From assembly GCA_938040725.1 (NCBI GenBank), contig CALHZX010000063.1:1-12976 (forward strand): a DNA stretch of 12,976 nt, written 5' to 3'. This stretch comes from an uncultured Actinomyces sp. GTDB taxonomy: Bacteria; Actinomycetota; Actinomycetes; Actinomycetales; Actinomycetaceae. The notes below the pieces were generated by a model, which searched no databases, was not told the origin of the DNA, and worked only from the letters and a program-made list of their open reading frames with translations. The position numbers and the translations under genes were made by a program. Of the stretch, positions 1-7,000 are shown piece by piece. Every line of letters starts with the position of its first letter. The first letter of the stretch is position 1.

Positions 1-2687
1 GACCCCGCGCGCGGAGCGTGAGAGCGCGAGGCGGCCACGGCCTCGTCGATGACGAGGTCACCCAGGCGCCCCAGCAGTACCTCGCGGTCCGCCGCCAGCG
101 TCAGCCCGTAGAGGGTCACGCGCTCGCGGACCATCGCCGCGCCCTTCGCGACCGACCAGAACGGTTCCGAATACGAGCGCTTGAGCAGGCCGCGCGCTGC
201 CGGCTCCACCCACTCCGGGCGGATGCGGGCCACCGTGCGCGCGAACAGGCGCGAGGTCTCCACGAGCTCCGCGGTCATCACCCAGGCGGGGTGCCCGCTC
301 ACGCCCGAGCCCGGCCAGATCGTGAAGTGCGTGCCGCGCGCGCCCTCGTAGTCGCGCTTCGTCTCATCCCACGACCCCAGGTAGGACAGCAGGCCGACCA
401 GCAGCGAGCGGTGCACCTGGTCCGCGTCCACGCTCGCCGTGCCCTGCCCGTAGTCCAGGACCGCGCGAACGGCCGCGTCCTGCGCGCCGCCGAAGCGGGC
501 GGCCTCCACGACGTCGCCCGTCGATGGCTCGCCCACCGGCCCCACGCCGATTCCGAGCGCGCGGGCCATCTGGCGCAGCTGGCCGACCACGTCGCGCCAC
601 TCGCGCCAGCGCAAGTAGTGGAAGAACTCCGCGCGGCACAAGCGCCGGAACGCCGAACCCGACAGGTCGCGTGCCTGCACCGCCAGGTAGCGCCACAGGT
701 TCAGGTAGGTGATGAAGTCCGAATGCGGGTCCGCCAGGCGCGCGTGCGACGCGTCCGCCGTGCCCTGGTGCTCGGCCGGGCGCTCGCGCACGTCCTGGAT
801 CGACAGCGCCGCCACGATGACGAGCACCTCCGAGGCGCAGCCCAGGCGCTCGGCCTCCAGCAGCATGCGCCCCAGGCGCGGGTCGATCGGCAGGCGCGCC
901 AGGTCCCGGCCGATGCCGGTGAGCCGGTACTGGGACGAGGCCGGGGTTGCGTCCTCGGCCCCGCTGTCCTGCGCGAGCGCGCCGATCTCCACGAGGAGGG
1001 CCACGCCGTCGCGGACCGCTCGCCGATCCGGGGCATCCAGGAACGGGAAGTCCTCGACCGCGCCCAGGCCCAGGGACGCCATCTGCAAAATGACGCTGGC
1101 CAGCGACGTGCGCAGGATCTCGGGCTCCGTGAAACGCGGGCGTGAAACATAGTCAGCCTGCGAGAACAGGCGAATCGCCACGCCTTCGGCGACGCGGCCG
1201 CATCGGCCCGCGCGTTGGTTCGCGCTGGCCTGGCTGATCGGCTCGATCGGCAGGCGCTGCACTTTCGTCTTGTTGGAATAGCGGGAAATGCGCGCCAAAC
1301 CCGGGTCGATCACGTAGCGGATGCCCGGCACCGTCAGCGACGTCTCCGCGACGTTCGTCGCCAGGACCACGCGGCGCAGGCGGTGCGGCTCGAACACGCG
1401 ATGCTGCTCGGCCGCCGTCAGCCGCGCGTACAGCGGCAGGATTTCGATGTCCCCGGGGCGAGAGCCCTTGTCGTCTCCCGCGCGCCGGTCTCGGCCCTTC
1501 AAATGATCGAGGAGGGCCGCCTCCGTGTCGCGGATATCGCGCTCGCCGGGCAGGAAGACCAGGATGTCGCCGTCGCCCTCCGCGCTTAGCTCGTCCACCG
1601 CCAGGCAGATCGCGGTCTCCACGTCGATGTCCTCGCCCATGCCGTAGCCCAGCGTGGCCAGCTCGTCGTCCGGGTCCTCCAGGACCAGCTGCATGGGGCC
1701 GGACTCGGTGACCTCGGTGGTCTCGACGGTCTCGACGGGATCGTCCGCCTGCGCGGGCGAGGCCTCGGACGTGTACGACGAGGGCGTCGTCGGGCCGAGC
1801 GGACGGTAGCGGATCTCCACCGGGTACGTGCGCCCCGACACCTCGATGACCGGCGCGGGCTCAATGAGGCGACCCGAGCCGGGCGTGCCCTCCCACGTGC
1901 CGAAATGGCGCGCGAAACGATCCGAGTCGATCGTCGCGGACGTGATGATGACCTTCAGGTCCGGGCGCGCGGGCAGCAGGCGCGCCACGTAGCCCAGGAT
2001 GAAGTCGATGTTCAGGCTGCGTTCGTGGGCCTCGTCGATGATGAGCGTGTCGTAGCGGCGCAGCATCGGATCCGACTGGATCTCCGCCAGCAAGATGCCG
2101 TCCGTCATCAGCTTGACGAGGGTTGTGGGGCCGACCTCGTCCGTGAAACGCACCTGGTAGCCGACCACCTGGCCGCTCTCGCGGCCCACGGTCTGGCCGA
2201 GCTCGTCGGCGATGCGATCCGCGACGGAGCGCGCCGCGAGCCTGCGCGGCTGGGTGTGCCCGATCATGCCGGCGACGCCGCGGCCCAGCTGCATGCAGAT
2301 TTTCGGCAGCTGCGTCGTCTTACCCGAGCCCGTCTCGCCCGACACGATGACCACCTGGTGGTCGCGGATGGCGCGTGCGATCTCGTCGCGCCGGGCGCTC
2401 ACCGGCAGATCGGGGAAGGAGATGACCGGGATCGCGGCTGCGCGCTCGGCTAGCTGCTCCGGGGTGAAGGGCTTGAAGGGGCGCGCGTGCGCGCGCTGGG
2501 GGCGGCGGCCCTCGCGGCCCCTGTTGTCTCGGCCTGCCTGGCCTCGTCCCTCTTGCCCTGCCTGGCCTCGGCCCTTGTGGCCTCGGCGGCGCCCGCCGTC
2601 GCGCCCGTCGGCGGGGCGACCCGCGTTGCGAGAACGAGAGCCGCGCGCGTTGGGCTCGGACGGAGGTGTGGGGCGAGAGTCAGGCAT
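1..2687 (-). CDS. hrpA: ATP-dependent RNA helicase HrpA (DEAH box), C-terminus cut by window edge
   Basis: This is a cytoplasmic DEAH-box RNA helicase that uses ATP to remodel RNA or mRNA-ribosome complexes. The reading frame is open from the ATG at 2687 to the left edge, giving 895 visible residues; E. coli HrpA is about 1,300, so the C-terminal DUF3418 region is mostly missing. Visible motifs are Walker A GETGSGKT (residues 117-124), DEAH (218-221), SAT (250-252) and motif VI QRAGRCGR (491-498), followed by the HA2/OB-like part. Residues about 14-70 are a low-complexity Arg/Gly/Gln tail with GRGQAG repeats, likely disordered and RNA-binding. Residues about 300-350 form an acidic Ser/Thr/Pro/Glu-rich insert between the two helicase lobes, longer than in E. 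coli. The start is chosen because it gives MPDSRP directly before the tail; no strong Shine-Dalgarno is visible, and a possible -10 box TAGACT lies at 2697-2702. It follows the ADP-ribosylglycohydrolase on the same strand, 253 bases apart. The family assignment is secure. Confidence 0.96.
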   Translation of the reverse strand, partial: MPDSRPTPPSEPNARGSRSRNAGRPADGRDGGRRRGHKGRGQAGQEGRGQAGRDNRGREGRRPQRAHARPFKPFTPEQLAERAAAIPVISFPDLPVSARRDEIARAIRDHQVVIVSGETGSGKTTQLPKICMQLGRGVAGMIGHTQPRRLAARSVADRIADELGQTVGRESGQVVGYQVRFTDEVGPTTLVKLMTDGILLAEIQSDPMLRRYDTLIIDEAHERSLNIDFILGYVARLLPARPDLKVIITSATIDSDRFARHFGTWEGTPGSGRLIEPAPVIEVSGRTYPVEIRYRPLGPTTPSSYTSEASPAQADDPVETVETTEVTESGPMQLVLEDPDDELATLGYGMGEDIDVETAICLAVDELSAEGDGDILVFLPGERDIRDTEAALLDHLKGRDRRAGDDKGSRPGDIEILPLYARLTAAEQHRVFEPHRLRRVVLATNVAETSLTVPGIRYVIDPGLARISRYSNKTKVQRLPIEPISQASANQRAGRCGRVAEGVAIRLFSQADYVSRPRFTEPEILRTSLASVILQMASLGLGAVEDFPFLDAPDRRAVRDGVALLVEIGALAQDSGAEDATPASSQYRLTGIGRDLARLPIDPRLGRMLLEAERLGCASEVLVIVAALSIQDVRERPAEHQGTADASHARLADPHSDFITYLNLWRYLAVQARDLSGSAFRRLCRAEFFHYLRWREWRDVVGQLRQMARALGIGVGPVGEPSTGDVVEAARFGGAQDAAVRAVLDYGQGTASVDADQVHRSLLVGLLSYLGSWDETKRDYEGARGTHFTIWPGSGVSGHPAWVMTAELVETSRLFARTVARIRPEWVEPAARGLLKRSYSEPFWSVAKGAAMVRERVTLYGLTLAADREVLLGRLGDLVIDEAVAASRSHAPRAG

Positions 2688-2767
2688 GATAGCGCCAGTC
2701 TAGTCGCTGGCCAGAAGCGGACGCCGCTCGGCACTCGGTGGCGTGGACACGCTGGAAGGGGCTCAGA

Positions 2768-2892
2768 CCCCAAAAGTCGCATGCAATTCCCTTGGGTCAG
2801 TTTTTGAGTGTGGCTTAAATCCGCATGATTTCAACGGTCTGATTTCAAACGTTGAAGTAGGTGCGAGGGAATTGCATGCGACAGTTTTGGGT
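2768..2892 (+). repeat. AT-rich inverted-repeat element, copy 1
   Basis: Perfect 17-base arms GTCGCATGCAATTCCCT (2776-2792) and its complement (2866-2882) enclose 73 bases. Outer CCAAAA and TTTTGG extend the match after a two-base slip. Inside are TTCAACG (2830-2836) pairing with CGTTGAA (2850-2856), and a TTCAA-ACG-TTGAA palindrome (2844-2856). A related copy in the opposite orientation lies at 6647-6758. The element is AT-rich compared with the surrounding genes. It sits in the 253-base gap (2688-2940) downstream of the ADP-ribosylglycohydrolase and upstream of hrpA, where I see nothing else. It could be a MITE-like mobile repeat, a structured terminator or an RNA element. Confidence 0.75.
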
Positions 2893-2940
2893 AACTGTTG
2901 GGTGTGGTGCGGGTGAGGGTGTGACGAGTCTAGGCTGCCG

Positions 2941-3909
2941 TCAGGCGGAGGCCTCGCCCTGCAGGTCCTCGTCGAAGCGAGTCACGGGAGGCTCCAGACG
3001 CAGATCGACGAGGTCACGCGCCAGCTGGTCGATCTCCTCGCCCTGATACAACGTCGACCTCCACGAGGCCGGGATGGCCTCGATCCCATAGAACGCGCCG
3101 CCCAGCTGCCCGTAGATCGCGGCGTTCGTGTCCGAGTCACCGCCCATGTTGGCGATCGCCAGGGTCGCATCCTTGAAGGACGGGAAATCCAGGAGGCCGT
3201 GCACCGCCAGGCGCAGGCCGTTGACGATGTAGCCGTTGGTTTCAGCCTCCCACGAGGCGCGCACCTGCGGATCCGGGCTGATCACCCGCGCGGCCATCTC
3301 GTCGAACGCCGCACCCGTCGATGCCCACGACACGTCCATGAGCTGCTCCGGGGACCACCCCAGCAGGGCACCCACCAGCAGGGCGGCGAACACCTCGGTG
3401 GCGGCCTCGGCCTCGACCGAGAAGTGCGTGTCGCGTGCGCTCAAGCGAGCGGTCGCGACCACCTCGCGCGGGGAACGCGAGCGGAAACCCGCGATCACCA
3501 TGGGCGCCAGGCGCATAATCGCGCCGTTACCGGCGCTGTTCGTGCGCTCGGCGGTCACCGGCACGCGCCGTTTATGCTGATAATCGAACAGCGCGGCTCG
3601 CACCTGGCCACCGATGTCGAAACACCTGTCCGTCGACGAACGATAGCCCTTCGAAAACCAACGCTGATAGCGCTCCATCACGTCGAACGAGTCGTAGCGG
3701 CCCTGCGCCAGCAGGGAATCCGCGATGCACAGCGCCATCGATGTGTCATCCGTCCACTGCCCGGGCTTCAGCAGGAACGGGCCGCCGCCCACCATGTCCG
3801 TAATCGGCTCGAAAGAACCCGCCGGCTGGAATTCGTTCGTGGTGCCCACCGCGTCGCCGACCGCCAGGCCCACCAGCGCGCCGCGCGCCCGAGAAAGAAA
3901 AGTCGTCAT
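2941..3909 (-). CDS. ADP-ribosylglycohydrolase family protein
   Basis: This 322-residue protein belongs to the DraG/ARH family, whose members hydrolyse ADP-ribose from modified proteins, nucleic acids or small molecules using two magnesium ions. Family signatures are in the usual order: GDAVGTTNEF (18-27), the metal-binding TDDT (53-56), GNGAIMRLAP (128-137) and the C-terminal GGDSDTNAAI (256-265), in which Asp258, Asp260 and Thr261 should bind metal. Length is typical, with no signal peptide or membrane segment, so it is probably cytosolic. I start at the ATG at 3909, directly before the conserved TTFLSRARGALVGLAVGD, preceded by a GGGGG stretch. A GTG 39 bases upstream is in frame but would add unconserved residues. 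No ADP-ribosyltransferase is visible in the window, so the substrate cannot be assigned; toxin reversal, nitrogenase-type regulation and nucleoside metabolism all remain possible. Confidence 0.93.
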   Translation of the reverse strand: MTTFLSRARGALVGLAVGDAVGTTNEFQPAGSFEPITDMVGGGPFLLKPGQWTDDTSMALCIADSLLAQGRYDSFDVMERYQRWFSKGYRSSTDRCFDIGGQVRAALFDYQHKRRVPVTAERTNSAGNGAIMRLAPMVIAGFRSRSPREVVATARLSARDTHFSVEAEAATEVFAALLVGALLGWSPEQLMDVSWASTGAAFDEMAARVISPDPQVRASWEAETNGYIVNGLRLAVHGLLDFPSFKDATLAIANMGGDSDTNAAIYGQLGGAFYGIEAIPASWRSTLYQGEEIDQLARDLVDLRLEPPVTRFDEDLQGEASA

Positions 3910-4011
3910 GCCCCCAGTGTTGCATACCGGGTGCAGATGTGAGTCCACGCCCGCGGCACCGCACCTGCCCGAGGTCAGGGGGATGCGCGGGTCAGCCCCG
4001 GCCTCGTCTCC

Positions 4012-4030
4012 CGAGACCTCCCCGGTCTCG
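4012..4030 (-). terminator. possible hairpin terminator after the VIT1 gene
   Basis: CGAGACC (4012-4018) pairs with GGTCTCG (4024-4030) around a five-base loop, beginning about 15 bases after the stop codon of the leftward VIT1 gene. There is no T-run, so an intrinsic terminator is only a suggestion. Confidence 0.35.
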
Positions 4031-4044
4031 TCCCGGCAGAGACG

Positions 4045-5172
4045 TCAGGAAACCGAGGTGCCGAACAGCAATCCCAGCAGGTAGGTGACGCCCGCCGCGC
4101 CGTAGCCCACGAGGAGCTGACGCAGCGCCCGAGGCGTCGGGGCCTGACCCGAGAGGATGCCGACCACGCCGCCCGTAAACAGCAGGGCGACGCCGACGAT
4201 CGCGGCAGCGACGGCGATCGCAGCCATGCCCGTCAGGCCCAGAATGTAGGGGATCAACGGGAAGAACGCGCCCGTCGCAAAGAAACAGAACGAGGACAGG
4301 GCCGCCTTCGTGGGCGTGCCCACCTGATCGCCCGCGCCATCCGACTCGGGGGTGCCTCCCAGGGCCGCGCGCAGCGCGATCGCGCCGGACTCGCCGGTCG
4401 CAGGCTTGGCGAGGCGCGCAAAAACCTGCTTCGCGTGCCGCTCAGCCTCCTCCTCGCTCTCGCCGCGCGCACGGAACACGAGGGCCAGCTCGTTCGCGTC
4501 CACGTCCAGGTCCGTCACCGCCTGGTGCGCGTCCGGATCGGGGATCGAGGCGTCGAGGAGCTCCCGCTGACTGCGCACACTCACCCACTCGCCGGCGCCC
4601 ATCGACAGGGCACCCGCGAGCAGGCCCGACACGCCCGTCAACAGAACGGCGTGTGGTTCCATGCCCGAGGCGGCGACACCCAGCACGAGGGCCAAGTTCG
4701 ACACGAGGCCGTCATTCGCCCCGAAGACCGCAGCGCGGAACGTGCCCGCCAGCGTCTCACGGGACTTCGCCGCCAGCGAGCGGATGACCTCGGCGTGGAT
4801 CTGCTCGTCAGCCTGCATGTGCGTCGGCACATCATCATCCACATCGCGCGCGGAACGCTGCTCCGCGCGCTGAGCCATCGCCAGAATGAAAATCGTGCCA
4901 AAAAGATGCGCGAGGACCGACGCGGCGCGCGTGCGCAACGGCGGCTTCGGCGCGGGCAGGGCGTGCTCGCCTAGGCGCGCCAGCCAATACTCTTCGTGGC
5001 GGCGCTCCGCCTCCTCAAGCTGCAAGAGGACAGCGCGCTCCTCGCCCGTCCGACGCTCCGAAAGATCGCGGTACGTGCGAGCCTCCATGCGCTCTTCCGC
5101 TAGGTGCTTGCGCCAGCGCTTAATCTGCTCGCGCGACGGCTCCTGGTCGCTGGTCCGCTGGTCCGCGTTCAC
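4045..5172 (-). CDS. Ferritin-like (rubrerythrin) / VIT1 fusion, membrane iron or manganese transporter
   Basis: This 375-residue protein probably exports Fe2+ or Mn2+ across the cytoplasmic membrane, as do rubrerythrin-VIT1 fusions of the MbfA type. The N-terminal part (about 15-135) is ferritin-like, with Glu-rich helices and two ExxH metal motifs, E56-H59 and E123-H126. The C-terminal VIT1/CCC1 part has the signature FRAAVFGANDGLVSNLALVL (145-164) and GALSMGAGEWVSVRSQRE (187-204), a charged Glu-rich cytoplasmic stretch (226-260), and hydrophobic helices at about 152-170, 176-196, 293-312, 315-340 and 350-371. The start is uncertain. The GTG at 5172 has GAGG just upstream and gives MNADQRTS. 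A TTG at 5196 overlaps the upstream stop codon by four bases (TTGA) and would add eight residues. Either way it is coupled to the YtxH-like gene. The family is clear; the metal and direction are inferred. Confidence 0.92.
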   Translation of the reverse strand: MNADQRTSDQEPSREQIKRWRKHLAEERMEARTYRDLSERRTGEERAVLLQLEEAERRHEEYWLARLGEHALPAPKPPLRTRAASVLAHLFGTIFILAMAQRAEQRSARDVDDDVPTHMQADEQIHAEVIRSLAAKSRETLAGTFRAAVFGANDGLVSNLALVLGVAASGMEPHAVLLTGVSGLLAGALSMGAGEWVSVRSQRELLDASIPDPDAHQAVTDLDVDANELALVFRARGESEEEAERHAKQVFARLAKPATGESGAIALRAALGGTPESDGAGDQVGTPTKAALSSFCFFATGAFFPLIPYILGLTGMAAIAVAAAIVGVALLFTGGVVGILSGQAPTPRALRQLLVGYGAAGVTYLLGLLFGTSVS

Positions 5173-5192
5173 GGCCTCGTGACTTATCGCTC

Positions 5193-5498
5193 TCAACGCT
5201 GCGTCGCCTGCGCGTCAACCATCGTCGGCGTGGCGGACTTGGTGGAGGGCTGCGTGGCGGGGGCGCCGAAGAGGCGTTCCTTCACGGCGTCGGCGACCTT
5301 ATCGGTCACCTGCTCGCCGCCCGCACGCACGAGGTCGGACATCTTCTGTCCCGCCGCGTCCAAGGGACGGGCGACGACCGGGAAACGGCGCAGCTTCGAG
5401 GCATTCTCGCGGATCTGCTCGTAGCGCTCGCGGCCCGCGCGCGTGCCCAGGACGTATCCGATGCCGAGTCCGATGAGGATTCCGGTCTTGGTTCCCAT
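5193..5498 (-). CDS. YtxH-like small membrane protein
   Basis: This 101-residue protein begins with a short Gly-rich hydrophobic segment (about 5-17) followed by GYVLGTRAGRERYEQI (14-29), a pattern typical of actinobacterial YtxH-type proteins. The rest is polar and probably helical, with a Thr/Ser/Ala-rich tail. The most likely topology is one N-terminal membrane anchor with a cytoplasmic tail. The start at 5498 is supported by AGAAGGA four bases upstream of the ATG. Its stop codon overlaps an in-frame TTG of the VIT1 gene, so the two are very likely co-transcribed and possibly translationally coupled. The biochemical function of this family is unknown; the context suggests a link to metal homeostasis or envelope stress. 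Confidence 0.85.
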   Translation of the reverse strand: MGTKTGILIGLGIGYVLGTRAGRERYEQIRENASKLRRFPVVARPLDAAGQKMSDLVRAGGEQVTDKVADAVKERLFGAPATQPSTKSATPTMVDAQATQR

Positions 5499-5594
5499 GA
5501 ATGTCCTTCTCTCGCTGCAAGTTGTGGGCGTCGCATTGGCGCGGGCGGTTGCTCATCCTCGTGGGCGCGCTTCCCACCGGCGCATATGCATCCC

Positions 5595-5600
5595 ATCTTA
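5595..5600 (-). promoter_or_regulatory. candidate -10 box for the YtxH-VIT1 unit
   Basis: Read leftward this is TAAGAT, a good match to the TANNNT -10 consensus, in an otherwise GC-rich stretch of the divergent gap. It would give a leader of about 90 bases before the ATG at 5498. No clear -35 box is visible at the usual distance. Confidence 0.35.
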
Positions 5601-5734
5601 ATGGTGCCGCGTCCCCCGGCGCATGATCCTCGACCTGAGCGGGGATTTTTCTCGGCCGTATCTCACCCGGTGTGTCTTCTTGTCACATTTGCGCACAGTA
5701 TGGTCGCCCCTTCACGCCGAGGGCTTGAAAGCGC

Positions 5735-5746
5735 TATGTTTGATAC
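5735..5746 (+). promoter_or_regulatory. -10 box of a probable leaderless transcript
   Basis: TATGTT (5735-5740) ends six bases before the GTG at 5747, which places the expected transcription start on or next to the start codon. There is no Shine-Dalgarno upstream of the GTG. A TTGAAA at 5725-5730 is too close to serve as the -35 for this box. The same spacing occurs at two other genes in the window. Confidence 0.5.
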
Positions 5747-6589
5747 GTGAGCCAGATAACGATTGAGACGCCCCGGGGAGTGTCCCTGTCCGGGACATTC
5801 ACACGTCCTGTGGACTGCCGCGATGCTGCGGTGATCTTTTCTCACACCTTTTTTTCGGATCGTCACGGATCAGGCATGTTCGACGCACTAGGTCGCACAC
5901 TGCGCGGCGCCGGATATGCGACACTCGCGTTCGACTACTCCGGACACGGTGCCTCGGGAGACGAGATCATCACCTTCGATCCGCTCATCGAAGACTTCCG
6001 CTCCGCCTCCGGGTGGCTCGCCGACCAGGGCTTCGCGCGCCAAATCTGCATTGGCCACGAGTTCGGTGCCACCGTCGCACTGCGCTCCCGCCCACCCGCC
6101 GTACAGACATACGTGCTGGTCTCCCCGGTCCTCGGCCCCCTGTCCTACGACTGGGACCTCGTGTTCTCCGACGTGCAGCTCTCCGACCTCGAGCACCACG
6201 GCGCCACCACGGTCCCCGACGACTCCGCGTCAGTGCGCCAACAGTTCACCATCTCCAAGCGCACCCTCGCCGACATGTCCATGGTCTCCGGCGAGAAAGC
6301 GCTGCGTGGCCTGAGCGGCCCAGTGCTTATCACGCACGACTCCTTCGACGAGGAAACCGGCCTGCTCGATCGCACACGCGAAGTCTTCCACCTGCTGCCC
6401 GACGGCTCCCTCGTCGAGATGACCGCCTTGCCTGACGGTATTGCAGGCGAATACACGCCGATCGACGGTGTTCCCGTCATTGACGAGGCCGTGGACCGTG
6501 CACTGGCCGCCTCCGGTGCCGCGCACCTGCCCGCGCTGACGGACGTGGCCGCCAAGTGGGCGCGTCGCTGGGTGCCTGTCAGTCGCTAG
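5747..6589 (+). CDS. alpha/beta-hydrolase-fold protein lacking the catalytic Ser and His
   Basis: The 280-residue protein has the layout of a serine aminopeptidase/esterase-type alpha/beta hydrolase: an oxyanion-region strand and loop (VIFSHTFFSDRHG, 29-41), the FDYSGHGASG turn (62-71) and a nucleophile-elbow strand at 100-110. At the elbow the usual G-x-S-x-G is GHEFG (103-107), so Glu105 replaces the nucleophilic serine. The acidic position is present near Asp198 (THDSFDEE), but the C-terminal segment expected to carry the catalytic histidine (about 225-245) has none; the only later histidine is H260. No signal peptide or membrane helix is seen. It is probably leaderless, with the GTG at 5747 six bases after a -10 box. 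The fold assignment is good. The unusual active site points to a binding or regulatory pseudoenzyme, or to a different chemistry. Confidence 0.88.
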   Translation: MSQITIETPRGVSLSGTFTRPVDCRDAAVIFSHTFFSDRHGSGMFDALGRTLRGAGYATLAFDYSGHGASGDEIITFDPLIEDFRSASGWLADQGFARQICIGHEFGATVALRSRPPAVQTYVLVSPVLGPLSYDWDLVFSDVQLSDLEHHGATTVPDDSASVRQQFTISKRTLADMSMVSGEKALRGLSGPVLITHDSFDEETGLLDRTREVFHLLPDGSLVEMTALPDGIAGEYTPIDGVPVIDEAVDRALAASGAAHLPALTDVAAKWARRWVPVSR

Positions 6590-6642
6590 CTGCCGCCCCG
6601 CGTCGGCTCGTTGTCCCGCCAGGTCCCGCCGCCGCCCCAGCA

Positions 6643-6768
6643 GTTTCGCAGGTAATTCCCTTGCGACCCTTGCGACTATTTCAAACATTGAATTCAGATC
6701 GTTGGAATTGCAACGTTTCTAGGCTTTATTGAAATTTCATGTAATCGAATTGCATGCGGAATTGGGGG
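6643..6768 (-). repeat. AT-rich inverted-repeat element, copy 2 (opposite orientation)
   Basis: Arms CGCAGGTAATTCCCTT (6647-6662) and GAATTGCATGCG (6747-6758) match the arms of copy 1 near 2776-2882, with the left arm partly degenerate. On the minus strand the interior aligns with copy 1 over CAACGRTCTGAWTTCAA and the TTCAA-N3-TTGAA palindrome (here 6680-6692), so this copy is inverted relative to copy 1. It also carries a 9-base tandem duplication, CCTTGCGAC, at 6659-6667 and 6668-6676. It lies between two convergent genes, so a promoter or operator role at this site is unlikely. Confidence 0.65.
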
Positions 6769-6845
6769 AGGTGTGTGTTGATGGGGTGAGGCGGGGTGTT
6801 GGTGCGTGACTTTCTTCTCCCTGCTTGGTCTGTTTGTAGCCCGAG

Positions 6846-6922
6846 CGTGACAAAATTCGCCCAGCACGCGAAAAACGGCCCAAAATAGCCGTTTTATGGC
6901 GTGCCGGGAGAGTTTTGTACCG
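6846..6922. repeat. large imperfect palindrome, possible bidirectional terminator
   Basis: An inner stem AAAACGGC (6872-6879) with GCCGTTTT (6888-6895) is nested, on nearly the same centre, within a 20-base outer stem formed by 6850-6869 and 6899-6918 (two mismatches and one G-T pair). The T-run after the inner stem, and the A-run before it that becomes a T-run on the other strand, suit termination in both directions between the convergent genes. Confidence 0.6.
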
Positions 6923-6925
6923 GTT
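6899..6925 (+). repeat. 27-base direct repeat, unit 1
   Basis: The unit starts GCGTGCCGGGAGAGTTTTGT and ends ACCGGTT. It is identical to unit 2, 42 bases downstream. A diverged inverted copy of the first 20 bases lies at 6850-6869. Confidence 0.85.
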
Positions 6926-6940
6926 TTGCCTACGAGGGCT

Positions 6941-6967
6941 GCGTGCCGGGAGAGTTTTGTACCGGTT
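6941..6967 (+). repeat. 27-base direct repeat, unit 2
   Basis: Exact copy of the unit at 6899-6925, separated from it by 15 unique bases. Two copies with a short spacer do not make a CRISPR array. Confidence 0.85.
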
Positions 6968-6976
6968 GGGGGTGCC

Positions 6977-6995
6977 GGGGGTGCCCAGCACCCCC
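6977..6995 (-). terminator. GC-rich hairpin next to the PfkB stop codon
   Basis: GGGGGTGC (6977-6984) pairs with GCACCCCC (6988-6995) around CCA, beginning six bases beyond the kinase stop codon. The stem is strong but no T-run follows, so this may be a terminator without a U-tract or an mRNA-stabilising end. Confidence 0.4.
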
Positions 6996-7000
6996 GCAAC

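Larger units (their letters stand above)
6590..7000. other. 411-base repeat-rich gap between convergent genes
   Basis: This region separates the convergent hydrolase-fold and PfkB genes. It holds copy 2 of the AT-rich inverted-repeat element, a second family of 20-27 base repeats forming a large palindrome, and a GC-rich hairpin beside the kinase stop codon. Short leftward reading frames here encode only repeated peptides generated by the DNA repeats (such as RYKTLPAR), so I do not call a gene. Confidence 0.7.

Noticed and set aside
18..1145. 375-residue rightward reading frame
   Set aside because: It lies antisense to the clearly conserved hrpA frame, and its Arg/Ala-rich composition is a GC-rich shadow.
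2688..2940. Operator role for the TTCAA-N3-TTGAA palindrome in front of hrpA
   Set aside because: The same palindrome occurs in copy 2 between convergent genes, so it is better explained as part of the repeated element.
5577..5624. Direct repeat CCGGCGCAT at 5577-5585 and 5616-5624
   Set aside because: Nine GC-rich bases repeated once in a GC-rich gap is weak evidence for function.
6899..6967. Possible CRISPR array
   Set aside because: Only two identical units with a 15-base spacer plus one inverted copy, and no cas genes.
6694..6999. Leftward frames of 101 and 84 residues in the intergenic gap
   Set aside because: Their repeated peptides (TGTKLSRHA, RYKTLPAR) come directly from the 27-base DNA repeats; there is no ribosome binding site or family resemblance.
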